A stretch of DNA of 64,000 nt, taken from the NCBI GenBank assembly GCA_009773645.1, contig WSYB01000018.1, positions 1 through 64,000 on the forward strand, written 5' to 3'. This DNA comes from Geobacteraceae bacterium (GTDB taxonomy: Bacteria > Desulfobacterota > Desulfuromonadia > Geobacterales > Geobacteraceae). Positions 52,181 to 61,683 of the stretch are shown one piece after another. Each line of letters opens with the position of its first letter. Position 1 is the first letter of the stretch. The position numbers were made by a program, and so were the translations under genes. The notes under the pieces were generated by a model. It had not been told where the DNA came from and did no database searches. It was given only the letters and a program-made list of their open reading frames with translations.

Positions 52181-52845
52181 TTAGCGGACGCTCCCTTCTT
52201 CGGAGACAATTCCAGCGACAGCCGGAGAAACTCGTTCACAAAAAGCAGATTCTTTTTCGTACCGCGCAGGATATATCTGAAATCAAGCGCGGCCTCGGGC
52301 GCTGGGTTACTGATCTCAGGAACCTTGCCCGTCCCCTTGCTGGACAGAACGTCGTACTGCTCGAAATCCGCGAGCGTGAGACCGATGAACTGTTTCGCGA
52401 ATTCCTCGTCGCGGAATTTCCCGGCGTATTCGCCGCTCATTTTCTGGATATAAAACTTCTTGATCCGCTCATCAAGGTCCAGGACGAGAAATATCTGGAT
52501 CCCGCCGTACCGCCCTTTCTGGTTGACGCCGTGGATATAGCCGATTTTCTTCTTGTTCGCGTAGATTACATACATCGTATACGGGACGTCGATCGTTTCA
52601 TACAGACCGTGGAGTTTGTCCCTCAGTTTTGCCTCGATCTGCGCCGCAATTTTATTGCCGCCCATCTTCTTCATCTCGAGCGTGACTGCCGTATATCCCG
52701 TTGATCCCGGAAAGAGCCTTTTCACATCGCGGTCGGGATCGTTGAGGTCGCAGCCGACCGCGCTCCATGCCGGGCCGGAACTCAAGCCCATGATGAGAAG
52801 AAATGCCGCTAAGGCCGCATAAAAAGGGATCTTGCCACGTCGCAT
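52177..52845 (-). CDS. Exported protein with FMN-binding-like domain
   Basis: A 222-residue exported protein with a signal peptide (about 1-28, ending AWS). IYANKKKIGYIHGVNQKG and LDLDERIKKFYIQKMSGEYAGKFRDEEFAKQFIGLTLADF resemble the FMN_bind domain layout, but the threonine flavin-attachment motif of RnfG/NqrC is not obvious. It may be an accessory of the MacB-like exporter. First gene of the minus operon. Confidence 0.6.
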   Translation of the reverse strand: MRRGKIPFYAALAAFLLIMGLSSGPAWSAVGCDLNDPDRDVKRLFPGSTGYTAVTLEMKKMGGNKIAAQIEAKLRDKLHGLYETIDVPYTMYVIYANKKKIGYIHGVNQKGRYGGIQIFLVLDLDERIKKFYIQKMSGEYAGKFRDEEFAKQFIGLTLADFEQYDVLSSKGTGKVPEISNPAPEAALDFRYILRGTKKNLLFVNEFLRLSLELSPKKGASAK

Positions 52846-52880
52846 AGAACGCTCCTTGCATTAAAGGATGGAATGCCAAC

Positions 52881-52938
52881 TTGTAGGGGCACCCCTTGCG
52901 GGTGCCCAATCGGGCGGACGCAAGGCCCGCCCCTACAA
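52881..52938. repeat. Dispersed element bounded by TTGTAGGGGC and GCCCCTACAA
   Basis: A 58-base element nearly identical to the one at 16432, with two internal hairpins and inverted ends. It occupies the gap between the FMN-binding-like gene and the YtkA-like gene. Confidence 0.9.
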
Positions 52939-52978
52939 ACCAATGTGCAATTTATGTCATCTTGAACGCAAATGCGGA

Positions 52979-53473
52979 TTATACCTCGAATTTATGGCTG
53001 CCCCGGAAAATGACCTTGCCGCCTTTCTTTATCGTCAGCCGTATTTCCCAGTCTCCGGGCATTACAATATTTACGGGGAGGAGATATTCCCCTTTGCGGG
53101 AAAGCTTAAAGGGCTGGTCGCCTGTTTCGTGAGCGCCCCTCATGGAAGGCATGCCGGAGTCGCCCAGGACCTCAAGGGAGGTGTCCCGTTTCCCGTCCGG
53201 GGTATAGGCTTCGACCTTCATGATGATCGTCCCCATTTTGGGTTTCTTGTCGAATCCGTAGATCAGGTAAGCGCCGTTTCCGATCGGCACTTTTTTGCCC
53301 GTCCCGGGCATGGCGGCAAAGGCCGGCGCTTGTCCGGTCCCGGCCCCGCCCGCTGCGCCGGCACCGGCTTTCATTTGATGCCCCTCGTGGCTTCCGGCAT
53401 GGAGAGGCAAACACGGGAATGCAAGCGTGAGCAAAATCAGGGGAATTATGAGGGGTTTTTTAACGCGGATCAT
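52979..53473 (-). CDS. Exported YtkA/FixH-like protein
   Basis: A 164-residue exported protein. Start at ATG 53473, after AAGGAGACAG. A signal peptide (about 1-26) is followed by a histidine/methionine region (AGSHEGHQMK), an Ala/Gly-rich spacer and an Ig-like YtkA domain (PIGNGAYLIYGF to PGDWEIRLTIKKGGK). Such proteins are found in metal-efflux and copper-oxidase clusters. The neighbouring multicopper oxidase fits a copper link. Confidence 0.73.
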   Translation of the reverse strand: MIRVKKPLIIPLILLTLAFPCLPLHAGSHEGHQMKAGAGAAGGAGTGQAPAFAAMPGTGKKVPIGNGAYLIYGFDKKPKMGTIIMKVEAYTPDGKRDTSLEVLGDSGMPSMRGAHETGDQPFKLSRKGEYLLPVNIVMPGDWEIRLTIKKGGKVIFRGSHKFEV

Positions 53474-53577
53474 AACTGTCTCCTTTATGTATGTATTTTG
53501 ACGAAACAATTATATCCGATGCCGGCGCAAAAAAAAGCTGATCTCGGAAAAAAACATCAGTGTCCGGCAGGTTTTTG

Positions 53578-53660
53578 CTTACGTCCCGTAGGGACAGAAT
53601 GCTGGTAGCCGGGGAATTTATTCCCCGGTCTACATGCAAACGCCCCTAATGGGGCTAAAA
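53578..53660. repeat. Palindromic intergenic repeat
   Basis: Consecutive hairpins CGTCCCGTAGGGACA, CCGGGGAATTTATTCCCCGG and GCCCCTAATGGGGC. It lies between the multicopper oxidase and the YtkA-like gene; a repeat of common dispersed type. Confidence 0.75.
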
Positions 53661-53745
53661 AACTTGATGCAAAGACCTAACGGACAACGCTCGGAAAAAA
53701 ATAGTCCGGGGGGCGTTGTTACGGCCCCCCGGACTTCATGGTTGG

Positions 53746-56700
53746 TTACGGTATATTTCCCTTTGCCCCTGTCCCATCACCAGTAACGGCTGACGGGAGT
53801 GCAAAGGACGGCTCGAAGAAGACCCCGTCAAAGGTCGGCATGGGTGTGTCTACCAGGGCTGCGCCATTAAGTCTGGCGTCCCAGCGCAGCAGCATTGCGT
53901 GGTCCTCGTGCATGGTGTTGTGGCAGTGCTCGACATAATCACCGAGGAAGTCCCGAGCCCGGTAGGCGATCTCCATTATCCCGGTGCTGTCGTTCTCGGG
54001 TCCGATCCGGTACATGTCCTTGCGGGCCCAGGTTTCCCATTCGGGCGGCGCCTTCCCGCCTCTCGTGAGAATTACCCCTTCCTCGAAATGGATGTGTACG
54101 GGATGGGTCCAGCCGCCGGTGCCTTTGATTGTCCATACCTGGAGGTCGCCGTTCTCGATGGCCGAAATCCGGTGCGGATCCATGAGGTTTTTGTCTCCTC
54201 CATCCACCTTGATGAACCACGGCTCCCCATGGCCGCCTTGGGCTTGCCCGCGAACGAACTCGAAGGTGTGGTGCGTCGCGGTGCCGGTCCCTTTTTGCAG
54301 CGCAGGATCATGGCGATTAATGGAGAGCGGGATCATCGCCAGCTTGCCCGGCTCGTAGTCGACCGGATTCATGGCAAGATCGGCGCCGGCGTAGGCCTTG
54401 ACCCGCAGTTCCATGAACTTGCCCACGCCCGGGTCGCCGTTGATCCAGCGGCCGTTCAGTATTGTGGGGTTGTATTTCTCGGAAAGGATGTCCGCCAGCG
54501 GCACCTTGCTCTTGGTCCCCTTCCCGTCCTGATGTTCCATGATGTTGACGAAGTACACCTTGTCGCCCGGTTTGAGGCCGTGCTTGGCGAAGTCGACGAC
54601 GATGTCGTAGCGCTCCGCAATGGTCTGGGACGGGAGCTGGCCCTTCCACGCATCGGGATTGCCGTCGTGGAAGACATCAAACTTCCCGTCGAAGGGGACC
54701 GTGTGCTCCAGGACGTTGCCGTCGTTGGCGATCATGTGGAAAGGCACCCGGTTGTAGGATACCCCGGAGCCCGGAGGGCCCGGCAGCTCACCGCCGGAGC
54801 CTGCCACCTGCTGCACCAGCGCGAGCGCCATGATGCGCGACACCGAGCCGTTCAGGATGCGGAAACGGTAGCTGCGCGCGCGCACGTCGATGTAGGGCTT
54901 GTACTGCCAGTTGACCGTCATCATGTCGCCCAGGATTGAACCAGAGCTGGCCTGCCTGGTCCGTGGCCTTGTCCGCGATCACCAGGTTCATGTCGTAGTC
55001 GCGGTTGCCCCAATTGAGCGCCGTGCCGCTCGGGAAGCGGAGGTTGACGCCGTCGTTGACGGCCTCGTTGCCGCGGTCCAGCGCGCTGTAGTAGTTCATC
55101 ATCGTGGCATTGCCCTTGTAGACGTTTTCAGCCGTGTGATCGAGCATGTGATCGTGGAACCAGTGGCTGCTCATCGTCTCGCGCCAATCGCCGGGGATTT
55201 GAATGCGCCCGTCCTGGCAGGTCCTCGTGGTGAGGACGCCGTTTACGAGGACGGGCAGCGTTTCACCTGCCTCGCAGGGCATGGCCGCCTTGGGGTCGGA
55301 CGCGTCGTAGTTGATGGCGCCGGCGGCGTTATTGTTATTGCTGAAGCCGGCGAGCTGGAGCGGCCAGTGGTAGTCATAGAACTGCCCCGGGAAGAAGAAG
55401 GCGCCGGCGAAGCCGTCGCTCTCGCCAGGGGAGTGGCCGTTATGCTCGTGCGTGGTAATGGTATGCCTCCCGAAGCCGTTGTTCGCGGTTATGTCGATGG
55501 GGAGCGCGTCGTAATTGCGCATCAGGACAGTTTCGCCGTAGCGCGCCTGGAGCAGCTTGGGCGGAAGCGTGCCGTCGAAGGTCCAGACGGAGTTCGGGTT
55601 CTGGATAGGCATGTTCGGGTGGAGCTGGATCGCGAGGCCTTTTGCCGTACCCGGCAGCACACCCGCGACGTTGTGGTAGAGCCCGCCCGGTGCAAATTCC
55701 CCTACGCTGTACCCATGCCGCTGATGCGCGTCGCGGAAGCCGCCGTTATTCCGGGCGGGGGCAACGGTGGTCTTGAAGAACTTCTGGGGAAAGAATTGGT
55801 CCCAATTCTGCTGGGCCCAGTCTTCTCCCGAGGGGCGGCCTTCGGCCGGTCCCGGCACTCCGGCGGGAGGCTGAATGAGTGCGTGGCCGAGGAACGCCTC
55901 TATTGCACCTTTCCAGGGGTTCGTATCGTTGACGTTCGAGAGCCTCGTGGGGTAAGGCGCGACCCCGGCCTGGGCCAGGAATGCCTCAAGTTGCGCGGGA
56001 GCAGGTCCGCTCTGGGCATTCTGGGGTTGCGGGAAGGGGGTGAAGCCGGCGGCAGCGGCCGCGGGCATCGCCTCGGGGCCGAACTCCTCGAACAGCATCA
56101 TTTCCTGGGTGAAGGGCTGGGCACCGAAGAGCGGGGTCGGCGGGGCTTCCGTCGGAACGTCCGAGGACCCCCTCCATTCGATAGTAGTGAAGGGGAAGGC
56201 GACGGCGGGGGGGGCCAGGGCAACATCAGTCCAGGTCCAGGCCTTGCCCAGTTGGGAGTCGAAGGTTATGTTCCCGAGGTTCAAATCCGGGGACCCCACC
56301 GGGAGACTGAAGGAGATCCTCCCCGTCTTTTTGTCCGCGATCAGGGGGCTTATGGTTCTGCCCGTCGGGCTTGTGTCGCGGAACAACAGCACGTAAGTGT
56401 GGCCCGGGGGGGGGACGAGGATGAAATTCCCGTTGGCGGCGGTTACGGTCTGGTTCGCCGCCACGCTCCCGGTTTCATCAATCAGCACCACCGCCACTTG
56501 ACCGCTGGCTACGGTCTCTGTTATAGGGACCGACGTGGGGGTCCCCGACGCCGGGGCAACGCCTGCGAGCGGCGCTCCCGTCAACGCGGCGGCCGCGTCA
56601 CCCACCAGGGTGCCCGTCACCACGAGGGCTTTCGCAACTGTGCCCTCTGGGGGGGGCGTGGTGCTCGCGGGGACGGGGGTTTCCGGATCGACCAGGGCGC

Positions 56701-56896
56701 CCGGGGTGCCTGGACTGGTGCCCGGACTGCCCACTGCAACGGGCGGGGCGCCCGGATCGGCCGTGGCAGCCGGGGCGCCCGGGTCGCCGGCAGGACCCGC
56801 CGATACATCGTTGCCGCTGCAGCCGGTCATGGACAGGGCTGCAAGCAACAAGGCCGTAAGTAACCATCGACCATTCATTCTGCACAAGCTTTTCAT
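53746..56896 (-). pseudogene. OmpB-like multicopper oxidase, frameshifted
   Basis: Two frames make one long gene. The upstream part (56896 down to about 54930) starts with an AAAGGAGGT site, has a lipobox (LSMTGC), a Pro/Gly/Ala-rich stretch and the copper motifs EHNGH and HWFHDHM. The downstream part (to 53746) resumes at MMTVNWQYK and carries HPVHIH and HCHNTMHEDHAM. Between them, near 54930-54940, the expected NILGDMM reads NPGRHDD, a shift of one base gained or two lost. The copper sites are split between frames. Geobacter OmpB is a large multicopper oxidase linked to Fe(III) oxide reduction. It may be a real lesion or a sequencing error. Confidence 0.83.
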
Positions 56897-57367
56897 GATG
56901 ATGACCTCCTTTGCTTAATTTGTTTCTGCGTGCCGACAGGGTCACCCCGACCCGTGTCGGCTTCCGAATATCTTGCAATCTCCTGATGCTGTCACTACTC
57001 CATCTTCTGTCAGCAAAAGGGGAAGAACGGCATAGTTTCTATAAACCTTCATTTACAGAAACCGTACCAAAGGGTTGCGATGGGCGTATATCTGCGACTG
57101 TCAAGGGTTTTGGGGGAGAAACGCAGGGGGGCGGGAAGGGGAAAAGTTGTAAAAGAGAACGTTGATTCTCATTAAGGCATGGGGCGGGCCCGCGCGGTGA
57201 AAGGATGCGGTGGGTGTAAAGTTGTTTACAGGTGTCAAATAAGTTACAGGGGTTGCGTATTACCCGGCGGCGTTTTCTTGTCAGTCGGCTTCCAAAATCC
57301 GGGATTCGGGATCCGGGATTCGGGAAGAGGAAAGGCTTTCACACTTCCCCGCTTCCCGCTTCCCGGT
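56897..57367. other. Gap upstream of the multicopper oxidase, with tandem repeats
   Basis: About 470 bases without a supported gene. Near 57296-57330 are tandem CGGGATTCGGGATC-type units followed by a pyrimidine-rich run (CTTCCCGCTTCCCG). The left part holds the promoter region of the oxidase. The short plus-strand open frames here lack ribosome sites. Confidence 0.55.
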
Positions 57368-58381
57368 TCACGATTCTTCCAGGAGCTCCGCTAGATGCTG
57401 CTTCCAAGTCTCGGGCAATGAATGGGTCCCATGTCCCTGGGTCTGATTGCTGATCGGGATCAACACGTAGCGGCCACGCCGGACACGCTTGATCTCCCGC
57501 TCCATGATGCCGAGCTCGGGGGGATTCACCTCATCGTCGGCGGAGTTGATGGCCAGCAGCGGCGCCTTAATGCTTTCCAGTCCGGGGGACGGATCATAAT
57601 CGCGCGAGGCGTCATACTGGTACAACAGATCATTCGCATCACTATGTGCGAGCCGGGTCCGCACCCATTCATCGAAAAACCGGTCCGCCGCCTCGCGGGT
57701 CGGCGCCTGCTTCTGCCATTGGAGCGGGCTGCTCCCCATGATCATCAGGGTGTAGATCGCCGAGACCAGGCCGTAGGGCTGTGCGCTGTATTCGCCCCCC
57801 TGCCAGCCGGGGTCGTTGCGAATCGCGTCCATGATCATGCGGCGAATAATCCGGTTGCGCCCGGCGATCTGCACGGGAAGGCTTGCCAGCGGCAGCAACG
57901 CGTCCATGAATGCGGGATGGGTTTCGCCCCACAGCCACGTCTGCATTCCCCCCATCGAGACGCCCAGCACAAGCCGCAGATGATTTACGCCGAGCTTCCC
58001 GGTAAGGAGCCGGTGCTGGGCGGCCACCATGTCATCGTAATCATAGCGGGGGAAGCGGGCATGCAAACCGTCACTGGGCTTACTGGAGCGGCCGTGCCCG
58101 ATACCATCCGGGAGGATGATGAAGTACCGTGATGCGTCCAGCAACTGGCCGGGTTGGAAAAGCACGCCGGCGAACTGGTCGCGAAGAAAATTCTCCCCGG
58201 CCCCGCCGGTCCCATGCAGGAGCAGCACGGCATTGCGCACCACGCCCCCCTCATCCCGAACGGGGGCACCGACAGTCGTGTAATGCAGCGTTAACTCCGG
58301 CAACAGCTCCCCGCTCTTAAAGCGGAAGTCACGGATGATGAAATCGCCATGGGCGGGTGCCGGGGAATTCGCTGGGCTCAT
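57368..58381 (-). CDS. Alpha/beta hydrolase of the MetX family
   Basis: About 337 residues from ATG 58381 (preceded on the minus strand by CAGGAG); an upstream in-frame start would add 35 residues. HGTGGAGENF near the start, the nucleophile elbow GVSMGGMQ and the later NSADDEVNPPE and GHGTHSLPE segments match homoserine O-acetyltransferase-like hydrolases. Met/Cys biosynthesis is possible, but many members are general hydrolases. Confidence 0.82.
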   Translation of the reverse strand: MSPANSPAPAHGDFIIRDFRFKSGELLPELTLHYTTVGAPVRDEGGVVRNAVLLLHGTGGAGENFLRDQFAGVLFQPGQLLDASRYFIILPDGIGHGRSSKPSDGLHARFPRYDYDDMVAAQHRLLTGKLGVNHLRLVLGVSMGGMQTWLWGETHPAFMDALLPLASLPVQIAGRNRIIRRMIMDAIRNDPGWQGGEYSAQPYGLVSAIYTLMIMGSSPLQWQKQAPTREAADRFFDEWVRTRLAHSDANDLLYQYDASRDYDPSPGLESIKAPLLAINSADDEVNPPELGIMEREIKRVRRGRYVLIPISNQTQGHGTHSLPETWKQHLAELLEES

Positions 58382-58512
58382 ATATTTACTCCTGCATCGT
58401 GCCGCTTGCGCTGAAATAAATGGATGACGCTCGACAATCCGACGGGTTGAAACACGCAGTTTTGTCTGTATACTCTTGTTAAACACTCATCATGCCCTTA
58501 AAGGAGGTTCAC

Positions 58513-59022
58513 ATGCGATTTAAAACCGGTTGCTGCATTGCCGCAGCCCTTTCCGTCATGGCCGGCGGGGCGGCCGTAGCCGAGGTGAAGAAACCGGGCC
58601 CCGCCGACGGGTATGCCATTCACGTCCTGGCCCCCCACCAGATGGAGGATGGGACGGTGGGAGGGCCGTTTCACCATTACTGCAAGCCGATCCAGGGTGG
58701 GGTCGTCCTGCAGTGCCTGCTCTTCACTTCCACGGCCCCGGATGCCGCTCTGGTCGGCGTCGAATACTTCATCGAAAAGGGGCTGGCCCGGAAAAACGTG
58801 CCGCTCATCCAGTGGAACCGGCATTTCCACGATCATGAGGTCGAAATTGCCACCGGACGTGTCCAGGTCCTCGACGTATCACCCGAGGAGGCCAGTGCGA
58901 TTGCTCAGAAAGCTGCCGGCACCGACGGCATAATCTTCGAGCTCTGGCAGGAAAATGCAGTCATCCCCGACGGCAAGGTGACCTTTCCCACGTCCGTCGG
59001 CCATGTTTTTCGCACAAAGTAA
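58513..59022 (+). CDS. DUF1264-family exported protein
   Basis: A 169-residue protein from ATG 58513 (AAAGGAGG site). A signal peptide (about 1-23) precedes the DUF1264 core HHYCKPIQGGVVLQCLLF, GVEYFIEKGLAR and WNRHFHDHEVEI, a family related to plant oil-body-associated proteins. Function unknown. It is divergent from the hydrolase gene, and its end is followed by the next repeat. Confidence 0.82.
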   Translation: MRFKTGCCIAAALSVMAGGAAVAEVKKPGPADGYAIHVLAPHQMEDGTVGGPFHHYCKPIQGGVVLQCLLFTSTAPDAALVGVEYFIEKGLARKNVPLIQWNRHFHDHEVEIATGRVQVLDVSPEEASAIAQKAAGTDGIIFELWQENAVIPDGKVTFPTSVGHVFRTK

Positions 59023-59050
59023 GATTAACGAATCCGTAAAAAGTCCAATC

Positions 59051-59077
59051 AGGGCGGCCACATGGGGCCGCCCCTAC
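59051..59077. repeat. Short GCCCCTAC-type hairpin at a gene end
   Basis: GGGCGGCC-ACATG-GGGCCGCCC followed by CTAC, a short member of the GTAGGGGC family. The TAG stop of the lipase-like gene is inside it. Confidence 0.75.
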
Positions 59078-60285
59078 TTCAACGTGTCGAACCACGCTTT
59101 TGCCGTCAGCATTGCCGGGCCGAAACAGGCCGCATGCGTACCGTCAGGGGCCGGTGCAATGAGTCGCACAAACCTTTTGGCGCCGTTGGTGCTGAAATTG
59201 TTGAAGGCCGTCTGCGAATTCTTGAAGGCCACTATGTCGTCGCCTTTGCAATGGATCAACCTCATGGCGACCGTGGGTGTCCAGTTGTGAAGGTTGTTCT
59301 CCGCTATTCTCGATTTCAGCACGACAGAGCCGTTCCCCCTGAAATCGGCCAGGAACTGGCTCTGAAACAGCGTGGCCACATCGGTCGACAGGGCCGGATT
59401 GATGTCGAGAAGGATGTCGTGGGTCCCGTCGAACAAGGTATCCAGTTTAGCCGCAAAAACCGGCATGAATGCCTGGTTGAGCATGTTGAGCGCATAAACC
59501 CGGTCGTAGGCCCAGAACGCAAATGAGACAAAGCCCGGGCCGGGGTACGTCGTGCTGTTCAGGATATCGAGCAATGAGGTGGACAGATCATACGGTCCGG
59601 CCATGGGAGCCGAGGCGGTGACCGCAAATTCGGCGGCGAATTTCTCCTGAATTTCCTTCGTGGCAGCCATGGTTGCATAGCCGCCTTCGGAATATCCGGC
59701 CAGAAACAGCTTGCCGCTCAGCGGGATGTTGTTTGCCCCACAGTAACTCTTGGCCGCCCTGAGCAGGTCCACAACGGCAGAGGCCAGGGTTTTCCCATGG
59801 AGATACGGATGAAAACGATTGCCGGAGTCGCCGTAGCCGATGTAATCCGGCAAAACGGTAACATAGCCGGCGGTCCCGAAAGCCAGCGCTTCCAGACGGT
59901 CGTACGGTTGCCCTGCCGGAGGCGGAGTGGAGGCGACATCGGATTTCAACGTCGTCGTGCCGTGCTGTGAACTGAGCAGGGGGGCGGGAGCGGAAAGGTT
60001 CTGCGGGACAACGAGCGCTCCCGAGGCGTTAATCAGTGCGCCGGATTCGTCCGTAGTCAGGTAGACGATTTTATGGATTTCCACATCGTTCAAGGGGACG
60101 ACCGGCACTCCAGCGGCAGTAAGAACTGTGGCGGCCTCAGCCTTTGTCACAGACGCGATCCGGGCAACGGAGACGATGCTCCCCCCAGCCGGTCCTGCTC
60201 CGCCGCCTTCCCCGCAGCCGTTCAAGGCTAAGGCGACAACTGTCACCGCCAGCCAGGCCGTTCCCCGCAATTTTTGTACGCTCAT
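59074..60285 (-). CDS. Secreted lipase-like lipoprotein
   Basis: About 403 residues from ATG 60285. A lipobox (LALNGC) is near residue 22. The mature protein has an alpha/beta hydrolase fold with FLAGYSEGGYATMAA (nucleophile Ser in GYSEGG) and a later DGTHD segment, similar to secretory lipases. It is a surface-exposed esterase candidate. The stop codon is in the 59051 repeat. Confidence 0.77.
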   Translation of the reverse strand: MSVQKLRGTAWLAVTVVALALNGCGEGGGAGPAGGSIVSVARIASVTKAEAATVLTAAGVPVVPLNDVEIHKIVYLTTDESGALINASGALVVPQNLSAPAPLLSSQHGTTTLKSDVASTPPPAGQPYDRLEALAFGTAGYVTVLPDYIGYGDSGNRFHPYLHGKTLASAVVDLLRAAKSYCGANNIPLSGKLFLAGYSEGGYATMAATKEIQEKFAAEFAVTASAPMAGPYDLSTSLLDILNSTTYPGPGFVSFAFWAYDRVYALNMLNQAFMPVFAAKLDTLFDGTHDILLDINPALSTDVATLFQSQFLADFRGNGSVVLKSRIAENNLHNWTPTVAMRLIHCKGDDIVAFKNSQTAFNNFSTNGAKRFVRLIAPAPDGTHAACFGPAMLTAKAWFDTLK

Positions 60286-60329
60286 GGCATCCCCTCTTTC
60301 TCGAATCCAACGATAAAAAAATCTGCCAC

Positions 60330-60525
60330 CAGTCACAGACACAGAGGTCCACAGAGAAACGCCAGAAAGACAATGGTACACGGAATAGGCGGAAAAATCG
60401 GATAAAGTCGGATCAAACAAAATCTGGAACTTTGATTTGCTTTAAAGACTTTAAATCCGCTTTTTCCGATTTGATCCGTGTCCCATTCAGGTTTTACGGT
60501 TTCTCAGTGTCTCTGGGGCAAGGAT
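60330..60525. repeat. Long imperfect inverted repeat upstream of the lipase gene
   Basis: The left side (CACAGAGAAACGCC, CAATGGTACACGGA, GGCGGAAAAATCGGAT) is matched in reverse complement by the right side (TCTCAGTG, GGTTTCTCAG, ATCCGTGTCCC, TCCGATTTGATC, CCGCTTTTTCC). It fills most of the 60286-60653 gap and has the look of a degenerate transposon-derived repeat. Confidence 0.55.
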
Positions 60526-60653
60526 TTGTCACTTCATTCTATCATTACATAGGCGCACCGCAAGTCGCCATGCGCGTGCCTGCCTTGACATCGGGCCGGG
60601 TCGGTATAAGCTCTTCTCATGGTCATGAATAAAGGCAGGAACAGGAGGCAGAG

Positions 60654-61616
60654 ATGATTTTCCTGACACGTTCCCGATTCGCGCAACGGCGTTTTCTACG
60701 ATGGGTCCGGCTCGGGCTCCTTCTCGTTACGGCGGCGCTGGCAGGGTGCTCGTCAGGCGGAGGGAGCGCTCCACCGGACGTGATTTCCCTTCCCACCGGG
60801 TTCAGGCCCGAAGGGATAGCAATCGCAGAAGGGAAGCTTTACGTGGGCTCCATCCCGACCGGTCGAGTATTCAGGGCCGATCTCGCCACCGGCGAGGGCG
60901 CGGTGCTCGTGGAGGGGAGGACCGGTAGAAACTCCATCGGCCTGAAAGTGGACGGGCGGAGACGCATCTTTGTGGCCGGGGGGGGGACGGGGAAGGCCTT
61001 CGTGTACGATGCGGCCACGGGGGCGGACCTCGCGGAGTACACCTTGACCCTGACCCCCGAGACCTTCGTAAATGACGTGGTCCTCACAGCCGACTCTGCC
61101 TGGTTCACCGATTCCCGTAACCAGGTCCTCTACCGGGTGGCCCTCCCTGCGGATGGCTCCCTGGGCGGCCAGGAGGCGGTTTCGACCCTGTCCCTCACCG
61201 GGGACCTGGCCCTCCAGTTCCAGCCCGGGGTCAACAACCTCAACGGCATCGCCTCCTCCGGAGCGAAGCTCGTGGTCGTGCAAAGCAACACCGGCTTCCT
61301 TTACACGGTCGACCCGTCCACCGGAGTTACGCGGAGGATCGATCTGGGTGCGGAAACCGTTACAAACGGTGACGGCATCCTTTTGGAGGGGCAAACCCTC
61401 TTCGTGGTCCAGAACCGGTTGAATCAGCTTGCCGTGGTGGATCTCGCCCCGGATTTAAGCTCAGGCACGGTGCGCACGCGCATTCCCAACCCCGCTTTCG
61501 ACGTCCCTACCACGGTGGCTGCTAGCGACGGGAGCCTCTACCTGGTCAACGCCCGTTTCGGGGTGGCGGACCCCGACGCTGCCGCGTACACGGTGGTCCG
61601 CATCGGGAAACCCTAA
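60654..61616 (+). CDS. SMP-30/gluconolactonase-like beta-propeller lipoprotein
   Basis: A 320-residue protein. A lipobox (ALAGCS) near residue 31 is followed by propeller repeats (GFRPEGIAIAEGKLYVG, RNSIGLKVDGRRRIFVAGG, NDVVLTADSAWFTDS). It is probably anchored in an outer or inner membrane; the enzyme activity or sensor role cannot be read from sequence. It stands alone between the lipase and the barrel operon. Confidence 0.77.
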   Translation: MIFLTRSRFAQRRFLRWVRLGLLLVTAALAGCSSGGGSAPPDVISLPTGFRPEGIAIAEGKLYVGSIPTGRVFRADLATGEGAVLVEGRTGRNSIGLKVDGRRRIFVAGGGTGKAFVYDAATGADLAEYTLTLTPETFVNDVVLTADSAWFTDSRNQVLYRVALPADGSLGGQEAVSTLSLTGDLALQFQPGVNNLNGIASSGAKLVVVQSNTGFLYTVDPSTGVTRRIDLGAETVTNGDGILLEGQTLFVVQNRLNQLAVVDLAPDLSSGTVRTRIPNPAFDVPTTVAASDGSLYLVNARFGVADPDAAAYTVVRIGKP

Positions 61617-61683
61617 GTAACAGCCGGCTAGAAAAGTTGAGCTTGCTCTTTCAGAATGGTTTTTCTGGTGGAGAGGGGGCGGT

